Below are positions 20,668 through 30,349 of a stretch of 64,000 nucleotides of DNA, in pieces. A model generated the notes under the pieces. It did no database searches. It was not told the origin of the DNA and saw nothing but the letters and a program-made list of their open reading frames with translations. How positions within the stretch are numbered: the first letter of the stretch is position 1; each line of letters starts with the position of its first letter. Origin of the DNA: Nomia melanderi (taxonomy: Eukaryota > Arthropoda > Insecta > Hymenoptera > Halictidae). Location of the stretch: contig NC_135000.1 of the NCBI RefSeq assembly GCF_051020985.1, positions 2,046,001 to 2,110,000 on the forward strand. Reading direction: 5' to 3'. The translations under genes were made by a program, and so were the position numbers.

Positions 20668-21122
20668 TCCCTTGCCATATAACAACGTGTCAGACACGTG
20701 ATGAAAATATATGATGAACGTGCAATAATAATAATGATAAAAGATTATGTAGAATTGTAACTCTTATAACGATTAACTTAATTTTTTAGAAAAATCAATT
20801 TAATCCCTTGCACTCGAAACTTTTTGACTGGAAATATTCAATATTTCCCGACGAGATATAAACGACGTTGTTCGAAACTAATTTTCCGATAATTCACAGA
20901 TAAATTAAGCAACAAAGTTATTTTATTTAAATATTTCACATAGCAATACAATGTTTAATTTAAAATACTGAATATTCAATTTCATAGTTTTGCTGTATAA
21001 AATCAACTGTTGACCAAGAGTCACCTCTCGAGTGCAAAGGGTTAAACCACTTTCAAAATCGGCTCATTTTTTCCATGTCGTGTATTTTGCTCTATGAAAC
21101 CATGTGGCATTCAATGTGTTAA
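20668..21122 (+). mobile_element. Family D remnant containing a family C element, with an F stub
   Basis: 20668-20712 is a family F end (TTAATCCCTTGCCATATAAC, then GTGTCAGACACGTGATG). D-type sequence (GAACGTGCAATAATAATAAT) follows and is split at TTAA by C (20800-21045). D resumes to end with TGTATTTTGCTCTATGAAAC and GGCATTCAATGTGTTAA (21119-21122). Confidence 0.6.
20800..21045 (+). mobile_element. Family C TTAA MITE, full length
   Basis: Ends TTAATCCCTTGCACTCGAAA and CTCTCGAGTGCAAAGGGTTAA, a TIR of about 17 bp. The interior has TTCAATATTTCCCGACGAGAT and TTATTTAAATATTTCACATA. It is nested in family D. Other copies are at 23566, 29147, 30013, 39298, 46060 and 50410. Confidence 0.85.
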
Positions 21123-21239
21123 ATTCAGCAATCCAGGAGGCACGAATACTCCTGTAACTCGCTGTATCTACATATTTGATAATAGTTATAACTCTATTTC
21201 GGTTCGCCGCAACAGTTTCAAGAACCGAACCCGATATCG

Positions 21240-21680
21240 CAACTGTTTTCAACCCCGGGTCGCGCGTCCGGAAGGCTGAGCGTCCAGTTGAGTCCCCGGC
21301 CAGGACAGATCTCGTTCGCTAACTACAGTTCTCGTCTCGTCGACGCGAATTAATTGAACCGTTGGCGTATTTATGCGCGCATTATGCGACGCGCCGAGGG
21401 ATAAGACTTTCGGGCAGGCCCGCGGCTAATTGAAACGCCACCGCGCGCCCGATAAGCTCGATTGCGACGCAGAGTTATGAGACAATATTATGAGGCGTCG
21501 TACGTCAAGCCGAAATTAATTTCAGCGGCAGCGAGCGCAGATAGGCACTCCGTTCGTCCCCATAAGTCACGATACGCGATGCTGCGATCGTGCCCCGCGC
21601 GACTTCCGCCTTTTCTTCGTCCTCCTGATGGCGAGTCCGAGGATTTTCGCTTGGGATTGTTTGCCTCTATTTTGTGAATA
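21240..21680. other. GC-rich island
   Basis: CpG-rich unique-looking DNA. A 71-codon frame at 21462 shows no domain. Confidence 0.4.
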
Positions 21681-21716
21681 CAAGTATTGTAAAGGAAACT
21701 GAAGTATTACGTTCAA

Positions 21717-21902
21717 TTAACCCTTTGCGGATAAACGTCGACATTTCGACGAGATGAAATTTTCATGTTTCGAAGTCGCAAACAAATGAAATCAGCATAT
21801 AGTTTCTGTTTTTCCTATCATTTAAGTAATTGCTATATAGTTTAGCTTCATCTGTTGAAGATTTCGTATATTTTAAAGAATCTTCGTCCGCAAAGAGTTA
21901 AC
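21717..21902 (+). mobile_element. Family T TTAA MITE, full length
   Basis: Ends TTAACCCTTTGCGGATAAAC and CTTCGTCCGCAAAGAGTTAA are inverted repeats. Next to the left end is a palindromic CGTCGACATTTCGACG. A right-end fragment of the same family lies at 60155-60244. Confidence 0.78.
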
Positions 21903-21906
21903 ACGT

Positions 21907-22010
21907 TCACCCCTTGCCCTATGGTTTATCTCTCAACTATAATCTGTTATGATGATATTACCTATATTTACAAATCATCAGAATAATTAGTGCCTTACTT
22001 CTAGAAAATA
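21907..22010 (+). mobile_element. Family F left fragment
   Basis: TTCACCCCTTGCCCTATGGT followed by TTATCTCTCAACTATAAT is the left end of F, starting a few bases after the family T right end. It decays within about 100 bp. Confidence 0.6.
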
Positions 22011-22185
22011 CACCTTTATTCTCACAATACACGTTACCTAACTTAGCATTTTGAATATAAATGAATATTTTTATAAAAAATTCTAATAATAATGCACAAC
22101 TAATCCACTGACTCGCGGGTTACTGTTATTAAAATACATGGCTTCAAGGCGATGCCATATGAAGGGTTAAGGTATACAATTATTT

Positions 22186-22424
22186 TATACAAGCAACTCT
22201 CCTATAACACGGTAGGTAGGTTCCTAGAAAATATCGTGTTGTGTGAAACGGTGTTATATGAGGCTCATAGCCCTTCCCGTCATTATTCTAAAGCAATGTA
22301 GTTTTGAAATATGTCAAACAGAAATAATGTTATCTGTTGTAGAAGTACAGTGTTATACAAAGGTTTTCGCAATTTTCTTATCGTGTTAGAGCGAAACCGT
22401 GTTGTAAGAAAGCTACCTGTATAC
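22186..22424. mobile_element. Tc1/mariner-like MITE with TA ends
   Basis: The left end TACAAGCAACTCTCCTATAA plus CACGGT pairs with the inverted right end, read on the minus strand as TACAGGTAGCTTTCTTACAA plus CACGGT. Both ends abut TA. The interior repeats TATCGTGTTGTGTGAAACGG-like motifs. TA ends and a TIR of about 30 bp suggest the Tc1/mariner superfamily, unlike the TTAA families around it. Confidence 0.55.
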
Positions 22425-22444
22425 GAATATTATTTTATATATCC

Positions 22445-22960
22445 AATCTATGATTCAGTCGAGTCTACGTTAGAATCGGGTGTTCAACCTTCCGGAAAAA
22501 TGACCCGATACGAATGGTGTTGCGTCGCGTCGCCCAGATGGCCGAACAGCTCCCCGGAGGCTCGATAAAATAATTTCAACGTCAACACCGGGTCAGCGGC
22601 GACGATCGAACGTCGGGACAGGTCCCGTTCGCGAACAGATGCGCGATCAAGGTCCGTTCTAGCGGTTCCAGCTACGCGGGCGGTCCAATAGCGAGGGTGA
22701 CGCCGAACGCGACGCCCCGAACGACCGCGCTGGGACCGCGAAAACGGCAATTCCACTGTACTTAACGCATTGTTGACCGGTTACGAGTATATTTGCGTTC
22801 GCTGGAGCATCGATCTTCAACAGGGGTCGAACGACACTGTTAAAATGTCCAATTACGGTGGTGCCTCGGTGATAGACGCACTTTTGCGCCGGTGATAGAC
22901 GTAACGGCACCCCTATTATTTCTTGAACCTGCTCCGTGTTGATTGAACATGTGACACCGG
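22445..22960. other. GC-rich island
   Basis: CpG-rich sequence with overlapping frames (90 and 128 codons on the minus strand) and a short local repeat, GGTGATAGACG, at about 22869 and 22891. No gene is recognised. Confidence 0.4.
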
Positions 22961-23205
22961 GATGACAATAGCGAATGGCGATAATATCTTTTGGTGCTAT
23001 AGATTCGTACTTTCTTTTAGTTAATCGCGTCCTTGGTTTGTCCAAGATAATTTGAAGTTGGGAATATTAGAATAATGTAGGGAAATTTGGAATGTATTAG
23101 ATGTTTGTATTAATGGTGGAACGCAGCAGGGTTAAATGATAATTATCAACTATGGTTAATTGATAGATGTCGTTTTATAGTAGATATAGTTTTTTCTGAT
23201 AACTT

Positions 23206-23452
23206 TTAATGCATTGCGTACCGGCTGATTCTAAGAAACCTGAGCTGCGTGGCTAGCGGTTTTCAATGAGATCAACTGAAATCACTATACGTAGAAAAAT
23301 ACGATATTCCATTCTTATTTGATATATTTTAAGCAAATAATTGGTTCTGATCAAATTTTGTATTATTTTAACGAAGCGGTAATTAGCAAAGATCCATACG
23401 TTGGTATTCGTATAAAAACTAGATTTCCCGTTCTGGGTGCACAATGTGTTAA
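23206..23452 (+). mobile_element. Family Q TTAA MITE, full length
   Basis: Ends TTAATGCATTGCGTACCGGC and TTCTGGGTGCACAATGTGTTAA. The subterminal AAAAACTAGATTTCCCG block matches the fragment at 1772-1925 in inverted orientation. The 250 bp before it have no feature I can name. Confidence 0.75.
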
Positions 23453-23565
23453 TAACATAATTCTATTTTCGTGAAGATATTCTAAAAAATTTGAATTTGC
23501 ATGACGATCCTGTACACGGATAAAGTCATTAAATCTTTGTATACAGATAAAGTCGTTAAAATGTG

Positions 23566-23762
23566 TCAACCCTTTGCACTCGATTGTTTTTCACCGGAAA
23601 TATTCAATATTTCCTGAAGACATAACTATAGACAACATTATTTAACGGTAACCAATGAGAAAACATTCATAAATTAAGAAAAAAAGCTATTTTACCTCAA
23701 TATTTCATACATTGATGCATTATACAAAGCGTACTTTATATTTGCTATATCAAATGACGACA
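23566..23762 (+). mobile_element. Family C element, right end missing
   Basis: Starts TCAACCCTTTGCACTCGATT (TTAA mutated to TCAA) and follows C through TTTCATACATTGATGCATTA and TTTGCTATATCAAATGA. The right TIR is absent. Confidence 0.75.
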
Positions 23763-24559
23763 AAACTCTCTTACACCTTCCCAGATCTCAAACTCTCCTA
23801 TTGTACATTGCGTCAAATAGCTTATCTAACTGAACAAAACAGTCAAAGCAAATGTTCAAATTAACCCCTTGACCGCACAACACGAAACGAAATAAAGGCC
23901 TTCAAGTACGCAAGGTGTCTCACTGAAAATGTTTCACTTCAGCATGTATATCATATCAGATTTACTCGTAAATTCTCGTCAGTTCTGAAATTTATTAGAA
24001 TCTGAAATCCTATTTCGTGGAATATTGACTACATTTCAAAACTCTGCGTTTCCTATTTATTACATTATATATAGACTAAAATCTTTCTGCTACGTGTTAT
24101 TAAATCTCTTTTAGAAATAGTAATTCCATTTTCCTAATTTTTCGAACCTAACTCCCTTTTTCGCACTAATTCCTCATATCGTATAACATTTGTCAGGAAA
24201 AGCTGTGTATGATAAGAGCACTTTATTTTTATTAAAGAAAACAACACGTTTCATTTTATGATTCATATATTTTGTTAATTAAAAGAATATGAATTGAAGG
24301 TAATCTGGCAACGTACTACTAAGTATTTCGCCAATTTATCCTCGATTAGGGATTGCATAACTTTTGTAATTTTAGTCGCATAGCGTGTGTAACTCGTCAC
24401 TGTACGGTTTGTCACGAACAACTAATGACGAGCTATACGCGTCACTTTACCGTAAGAAGTTAATCATACAGAGCCTGATCGGTAGCAACCAGAAAAACTA
24501 CGGTAGAGTATTGCTTCAGATATGATCCCCTAAAATTCTGAAACAGAATATAAAGAATA
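23763..24559. other. AT-rich stretch, possible worn F-type ends
   Basis: TTAACCCCTTGACCGCACAA at about 23873 looks like an F-type end. TCGTCACTGTACGGTTTGTC and ACGAGCTATACGCGTCACTT near 24395-24445 resemble the GACGAG palindromes. I could not join these into one element. Confidence 0.35.
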
Positions 24560-24843
24560 TTAACACATTGAGCGCCGGCCCCGTGAAAACGCGGGATTCT
24601 GAGTTTATCGCTTGAGCGCCGGCCCCGCAATAATGCGGATTTCTGGATTTCCGTTAAATAGTATATGACGAATATGCAATTAAAATGTACTATTTTACGA
24701 AAATGTATAATGTTTTGAATATTTTTTTGGCTACTCATTCATCAGATATAAGCGAATGAGGCCGGCGTTTGGACTAGTGGCCGATACGTTGCCGGCGCTC
24801 AGGCTTTAAATGTCTCTTAGGTCGCCGGCGCTCAATGTGTTAA
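24560..24843. mobile_element. Family J TTAA element with GC-rich repeated ends
   Basis: Ends TTAACACATTGAGCGCCGGC and GCCGGCGCTCAATGTGTTAA are perfect inverted repeats of 20 bp. The GAGCGCCGGC block recurs inside at about 24614-24623, and its complement recurs at about 24792, so each end carries tandem subterminal copies. The core is AT-rich (TATATGACGAATATGCAATT). Only one copy is seen here. Confidence 0.85.
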
Positions 24844-25760
24844 GTAACCGTGGGGTAGCTTGGATTGACACACCACGAAACAAGAGGTTGCAGGATAATC
24901 TTCCAAAAACCTGCACGCATAAGGAACGTAACAACCCTGTCATACAGAGGTTACCTGTACATTCAACGTCCAACGCAAGAGGGTGTTGTCCGAAGAATCC
25001 CCTGAAACTGGTCGGCACAGGACACGAGTAGAGTCGATAGGCCAGGGCCAAGAGTAAGGAAAGTCGCGAAGATAAAGCCCGCGAAACGGAATTCCAGCCC
25101 GGACCCCGCGGGGTCGCCGGGTTGTCGGAACGGGGGTGGGACGGGCATAAATCAGACGGGCACCCGAAGGTACCGCGGAATACAAAACAGAAGAAGGATA
25201 GTCCTTCCTCCAACCCTCTTCTCATCCCATCCCCTAGCAGGATCTCAGAGCGGCCGACTATTTTCCAATAATTTACCTCGTCGCGGCGCGGGCGGTGGAG
25301 GGGTTGCGCCGGGCGCGGCGGTTTTCCGGGTGGCGCGGCGGCGGTGCTCGAGCGCGCAGGACTGACACTATCGCGGCCATAAATACTGGGGAGCAGCCTC
25401 TGACGTCACCCGGCGAGGGCCCGATATTATACTTTATCTCGAAACTAATTCCCCGCGACCAGATTTATTGCAAGAAAAGGGGTGAAAAAATATACCTTCT
25501 CGTCTCCCCCCTTCCGCGCCGCCCCACCCTCCGCCCCTTCCACGCGACTGCGATTTATCCGTCCAATGGAAAAGTAACGAGCGGTCCCTCGCGATTTTCT
25601 TTCTCCCCCTCCGTGGCTAGTTTCTTAACTTTCTTTTCTTTCGTTCTGTGGTTTTTCTTCTCTTTTCAGCTTAGGTTCGCGGTGGAGTTGGAAGGTGAGA
25701 GCGTCACATTGCGGCTGCCTGCGGACAAAACTAGCAAATTTGATTATTCGCGCGAGGGAG
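24844..25760. other. Largest GC-rich island, possible exon at its right edge
   Basis: Nine hundred bases of CpG-rich DNA; frames of up to 156 codons on both strands are compositional. Near the right edge a pyrimidine tract ending TCTCTTTTCAG (about 25659-25669) precedes an open stretch ending in TGA at 25763-25765. The tract has the form of a 3' splice site, but the encoded peptide is not recognised. Confidence 0.4.
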
Positions 25761-25762
25761 AT

Positions 25763-25895
25763 TGAAGGTTATCAATGTGTTGTTAAGTAATAGTTGCTAT
25801 ATGAAATGATTTTCATTTGAAGAATAACGATTTTGTGAAAATAAATTATGTTTCTTTATTTATATTGCGTTTGAATCGCGATGGAAATTAGTTTT
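25763..25895 (+). repeat. Dispersed repeat O, plus copy
   Basis: TTGAAGGTTATCAATGTGTT to TTTGAATCGCGATGG is the reverse complement of about 36535-36662, sharing AAATGATTTTCATTTGAA. The two copies lie 11 kb apart in inverted orientation. No TIRs are visible. Confidence 0.7.
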
Positions 25896-26519
25896 CTTCA
25901 GTTTTGTTACGTGTTCCATATTTGTAACTTTCTGAAGACATTTAAATTCTTCCATTGCTACCAATTAGCGTAATGTTCATTAACTTCATCGAGTTTCGAT
26001 GCAGGTATTGTCGACAACAATTCATATCTCTTAACTTAGCTTTATAATATGCCGAGCTTGCGAGGAAGGTTTTAAACTGAATTTGACGAATTAATATTAT
26101 TCAATTGTTTTCAAGATAATTTAATATCAATATAATTTTTATAATTAATTGGTGAAGTTCAATATGAACGTGGACGTAAAATAAATATCTACGTATCAAA
26201 TTTTCTATTTTAAATCAATTATTAAAGCAGTAAAATTAGAACCACTTGATACACAATTCTAATTTATGTATAATAAACATTCATACCTAAAACATTGAAA
26301 TAAAATAGTTCTATCTTATAATATAAGCGTAACTTATTAAATAGAACCTATATAATATCTAGGTACAAAATGATGAATATTTATCGTGAAAAGACTTTAA
26401 GTACAAATGATTAATAAGTGTGAAAAAATTATATAATATTATAACTCGATTGTTTGATTAATTATGTATACACAATTTTTTTTATTTTTGACGATACTTA
26501 TGGAAAAAATTATTTTTTT
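25896..26519. other. AT-rich stretch, no firm feature
   Basis: A GTTTTAAACTGAATTTGACGA block at about 26070 resembles a family F interior. Nothing else is recognisable. Confidence 0.3.
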
Positions 26520-26680
26520 ACCGTATTTGTGGGACGAATACCGCACATTGCGGCGTGAAAAGGCGTTCGTTCGCGATAGGGCGTCTAGAATGCGAACGAC
26601 GTCGGATTTCGTCCTAAGGGAGTCCCTTATCTCGCGGTTAATTTCGCTCGATAAAATTCGCTAAGGGTAAGAAAAGAATC
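26520..26680. other. Small GC-rich island
   Basis: About 150 bp of CpG-rich DNA isolated in AT-rich sequence, with CTAAGGGAGTCCCTTA forming a perfect 10-bp-plus palindrome (AAGGGAGTCCCTT) near 26614-26629. The function is unknown. Confidence 0.35.
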
Positions 26681-27443
26681 TAGTACACGAAGAACTTTTA
26701 TTTTTCGTGTGCAGTGTTCTTGATTTACTGGTTTATCTGTTTATTTGAATTTTTAACATTTAGAATTTGACCATTTCCATTTCGAGATACCGAAATTACT
26801 GAAATATGATATTTGTATATTTGTTGAACATTACTACATTATATTTCGAATGTGAACGATTCAGAATAATAGTTGTCTAACTCTTATTTTTGAGTGGTCG
26901 AGAAAAGATGCGTTTGTGATGTTTTCTTGGACTAATCAAACACTAATATTATAATATTATTAATAATAATAAATATCATTCAATATCGATATAAATAATT
27001 ATAATATTAGTATTTAGTTAATTCTAATAAATAGTAATAAGAAATAGAACATGGTACTAATATTACAATGTTGTTAATAATATTAATTATTAATATCAAA
27101 ATTGTAGCAATTAATCCTGAAAATGTATTACTATTTTAATACTAACAATAACAAAATTAATTACAGAAGAAACCCTACAAGTTACTTGCAAAAACCTAAT
27201 CAAACTGCAAACATAATCTTAAGACACAATTTTAAAAAATGTCTTTAACACATTGGTTGAAAATACTGTTCAAAAATCTTAAATAGAGTATTATAACATT
27301 CTTCACACAAAACCAATCAAGTATTTATTCTCACAGCTTAAAGACGTCCTAAATACAGGTAAATTTCAAGAATCTTGTTGTTAACAACTATTAAGTGAAA
27401 ACTTTTTATTGTTCCTGGGTGTATAACTGTAACCCTCTTCTTT
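26681..27443. other. AT-rich stretch with AAT-rich simple repeats
   Basis: ATTATTAATAATAATAAAT-type low-complexity sequence lies at about 26950-27110. I see no element or gene. Confidence 0.4.
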
Positions 27444-27918
27444 TATTTATATTTTTTCTAATCCAAAATGTTACAAAATGGCACCATTATTCTCTAGCTT
27501 GGGAACCTTTTTTCGTAAAATATCTATTGTTAGCCGGTTCGATTGCAAAGAGCTGAAACTTCCGAAGACAAAAATTGTTATGGATTAATGGACAGTAATA
27601 TATTATTTAAACTATAGCCTACAGATTTTCCGAAATTTTAATTATCATGGAAATAGCAAGCATTTGAAGTACGAAAACCTGTTTCTATGCCCAAAACTTA
27701 GCTTCAAAAGTTTATAAAAAATTAAACAATAAGATACGAAAAATCCGTATGATACATTTTAGATAACATATTTTTTATTTATAAATCCTCACAAATTTTT
27801 CTCTTCGAATATTTCAGTTATTTGCAATGGAGTCAGTCATGGATGTTTTACGGAAAGGGGTTCTTAAGCTAGCGAATGACTGCGCTATTTGTACCATTTC
27901 AGCTTAAAAAAATATAAA
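27444..27918. mobile_element. Element with inverted repeats longer than 100 bp
   Basis: The left arm (about 27444-27590) and the inverted right arm (about 27775-27918) match with roughly 25% difference over more than 100 bp. They share CTAGCTTGGGAACC / CTAGCTTAAGAACC, CGTAAAATATC / CGTAAAACATC, ATTGCAAAGAGCTGAAACTT / ATTGCAAATAACTGAAATAT and a TTTATATTTTTT outer end. About 190 bp of AT-rich sequence separates the arms. It could be a fold-back or long-TIR mariner-like element; no transposase remains. Confidence 0.7.
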
Positions 27919-28069
27919 TACAAAATATATTAACAAAAAATGTTTAAAATTCACCCATATTTAGGATGTCTCTAGGTGGTTGATGTTCACCTCCTTACTT
28001 GACTAATCTGGATATTCTCCTTACAATACTGCTTTGGCAGACTTATTTGCCTCGATATCAAGGGAACTG

Positions 28070-28318
28070 TTAACACGTTGAGTGCCATACGATTTTACGG
28101 AGAAACATGTATGAAATGAAAATAATGTAATCAAATAAAATTATTTCATTTAACAGCGTTCTTATTATTGCAGGTTTATCTTTTTGAATGTCACTGGGTT
28201 AGGTTGTATTACTCGTAATATAGAAATGTTTTCAAATAATCATCGTTTAATCAAATGAATCATAGTAATTCCATTTGGTTAAGGTCACCGGTGATCCCCT
28301 TGGCATCCAACGTGTTAA
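28070..28318 (-). mobile_element. Family D TTAA MITE, full length, minus orientation
   Basis: Ends TTAACACGTTGAGTGCCATA and TTGGCATCCAACGTGTTAA. The interior reads GTTTTCAAATAATCATCGTT, then AATTCCATTTGGTT, then GGTCACCGGTGATCCCC, a palindrome beside the right end. It is reversed relative to 50769. Confidence 0.82.
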
Positions 28319-28930
28319 TAGAAGTATTGTATCCCGCAATCGACCTAAATTATGAAATCTAAACAAGCGGCCGAGGTATTGCTGTCAAAGTGAATGGATT
28401 CAACCAGAAGCTGGTAAGGTTATACACTACATTGCATTGTTTGCGTAATACCTCCTCTTTATAGACTCTCCGTGTTCAGTTGTTATTATTCACTATAGCA
28501 AGGTACATTGCGAAGTTCACGACACTCGTGACAAAACAGTTATTCGACGTTGAGAAGAAAAAACAAATGAAAGATTATTACAACAGATTTTTAACCTTTC
28601 GAGCGGTGGATACTCTCAGGTGAAACGTTCCGTGTAGACGGAATATTTGTTTGTTCACCTGAAGATCGATGAATTATGTTAATTCGCACAATTTAAGTTA
28701 TTAAATTGTAATTTTAAATTCTCGGTTTCACCAAATTGAATAATGTTAAGAAACGTGTATATTAATCACATAAAGTAGATCGAGGCGAATCGGAACAGTT
28801 CAGATTTAACAGCGAGTAACTAATAGTTAGAACTTCGAAATGCATTTTTCCCGTGAAAAATTGACAAAAAGCTTAAAAATCTTCGCGTTACAAGCAAAAA
28901 ACTGAAAAGCAAGAAATAAACTACAGTTCA
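28319..28930. other. No firm feature
   Basis: Mixed AT-rich sequence. TTAACCTTTCGAGCGGTGGA at about 28591 resembles a C/L-type end, but no partner was found. Confidence 0.3.
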
Positions 28931-28934
28931 GACA

Positions 28935-29150
28935 AAACTATCAGACGTCAAAGTCACCCATTCTTGATTTCCTCTTTTTGAAATTATTAAACAGATAACA
29001 TATGTTCCTTCAAGAAGTTAATAATGAAATTGATTTAGTAATATGCAAATTGAATTGTAAATGAATTAAAGTCTCAGTAGATGCATTCTTCGAGTTCTTA
29101 CACAGAAACTTGGAAAATTCAAATTAATCGCTGGGTAGTTTTAGTGTTAA
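28935..29150 (-). mobile_element. Family B TTAA MITE, minus orientation
   Basis: From AAACTATCAGACGTCAAAGT through TCACCCATTCTTGATTTCC to GGGTAGTTTTAGTGTTAA, the reverse of the 3905 copy. The left TTAA is lost. The right TTAA (29147-29150) is also the left TTAA of the following family C. Confidence 0.75.
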
Positions 29151-29375
29151 CCCTTTGCACTCGAAAGACTTTTCACTATAAATAATTATCACTTTTCGAT
29201 GAAGTATTGATAATATTTTTTACAGCTGACAACCAGAAATCAGGCATAGATGCAAAAATTGATAAATCAAAACAGAAATATTTTATTTTAATATTTCATG
29301 AATTGGAGCCTTATACCACATAATGTAATGATAAATATTGAAATTTGAATTTTCTTTTTAAGTGCAAAGGGTTGA
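29147..29375 (+). mobile_element. Family C TTAA MITE chained to family B
   Basis: TTAACCCTTTGCACTCGAAA to TTAAGTGCAAAGGGTTGA, with ATATTTTATTTTAATATTTCA inside as in other C copies. One TTAA joins it to the B element on its left. Confidence 0.82.
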
Positions 29376-29417
29376 AAGATCAAAAAACGTGTATATATAG
29401 GAACAGCGCTCAAAGGG

Positions 29418-29862
29418 TTAAAACGTTGAATGTCATAGGGGTCACTGGTGACTCCCAACCACATCGAATTACTATAGTTCACTCAATTAACACTAGAACT
29501 ATGAAGCAGTCTAATTGATATTTTCAAATAAAATATCGAACTCTAAGAATGCAGCTATTGAGATTTCAATTTGCGTATTACTAAATCAATTTCTTTAGTA
29601 TTTTCGCAGAAAATATTACTAATTTAATAACTGGGAAAGAAGAATTTATAAGTGAGTTAATTTAAACCATTTGGTAGTTCTAGTGTTAAACGATGATTAT
29701 TTGAAAACATTTCTATATTATAAATAATGCTACCTAATGAGCTGACATTTAGTTAAATCGACATGCAATAATAATAACACAATTCAATCAAATGATTTAA
29801 TATTATATTTTCTCCATTTCATGTATTTTGCTCTATGAAATCGTGCGGCATTCAACGTGATA
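29418..29862 (+). mobile_element. Family D element split by family B
   Basis: The left part is TTAAAACGTTGAATGTCATA with GGTCACTGGTGACTCCC and CGAATTACTATAGTTC. The right part, after the B insert, resumes CGATGATTATTTGAAAACAT and continues to TATTTTGCTCTATGAAATCG and GGCATTCAACGTG. The uninterrupted copy at 50769 reads ACAATTAAACGATGATTATT across the junction. Confidence 0.82.
29487..29689 (+). mobile_element. Family B TTAA MITE nested in family D
   Basis: TTAACACTAGAACTATGAAG to TTGGTAGTTCTAGTGTTAA, with TTAA on both sides. Its interior CAATTTGCGTATTACTAAAT matches other B copies. The terminal bases drift toward the family K type. Confidence 0.82.
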
Positions 29863-29863
29863 A

Positions 29864-30268
29864 GATACCGAGCAGTTACACTGACTTTTTGAAATTTCTT
29901 TACAGAAACTCAAAATGTGCATCTGTTGAGACTTTAATTGCTGTACAATTCAGTTCGCGTGGTGCTGAATCAATTTCTTTAATAATTTCGCAGAGAAACA
30001 TTTCTTATCTTTTTAACCCCTTCCACTCGAAAGTTTCTCACTAGAAATATTCAACGTTTCCGACCAGATATAGACGACATTCTTTGAATCTAACTAATAA
30101 GAAATGTTTTATTTTGTTTTATTTCACATACCTGTGCATTGTACACAGTTTAATATTATACATAAGACTTTATAATTTTGTTATATTCAATCAGGTGGTG
30201 ATTGAGGGTCACCTTTCGGGTGCAAAGGGTTAATAATTGCAAAAAGAACATATTAGGAATGGATCATC
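29864..30268 (+). mobile_element. Family B element split by family C
   Basis: Begins at GATACCGAGCAGTTACACTG (left TTAA worn). It follows B to TCTTATCTTTTTAA, is interrupted by C, and resumes TTAATAATTGCAAAAAGAAC. The right TIR is missing after GGAATGGATCA. Confidence 0.82.
30013..30233 (+). mobile_element. Family C TTAA MITE nested in family B
   Basis: TTAACCCCTTCCACTCGAAA to TTTCGGGTGCAAAGGGTTAA. The intact B at 3905 reads TTTTTAATAATTGCA across this site, so insertion added the element plus one extra TTAA and nothing else. Confidence 0.88.
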
Positions 30269-30348
30269 CAATGAAATGATTTAATATTATATTTATATCC
30301 ATTTTATGTGTTTTGCTCTATGAAATCGTGCGGCATTCAACGTGTTGA
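30269..30348 (+). mobile_element. Family D right-end fragment
   Basis: AATGAAATGATTTAATATTA, TGTTTTGCTCTATGAAATCG and GGCATTCAACGTGTTGA. It closely matches the D end 480 bp upstream (29780-29862), so it may be a duplicate of it. Confidence 0.7.
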
Positions 30349-30349
30349 A

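Noticed and set aside
24840..25225. 139-codon minus-strand frame at the start of the largest island
   Set aside because: Two other frames on the same strand overlap it, and none shows a domain.
27520..27545. GGTTCGATTGC resembling a tRNA T-arm
   Set aside because: No acceptor stem, D-arm or anticodon arm can be built around it; it is part of a long inverted repeat.
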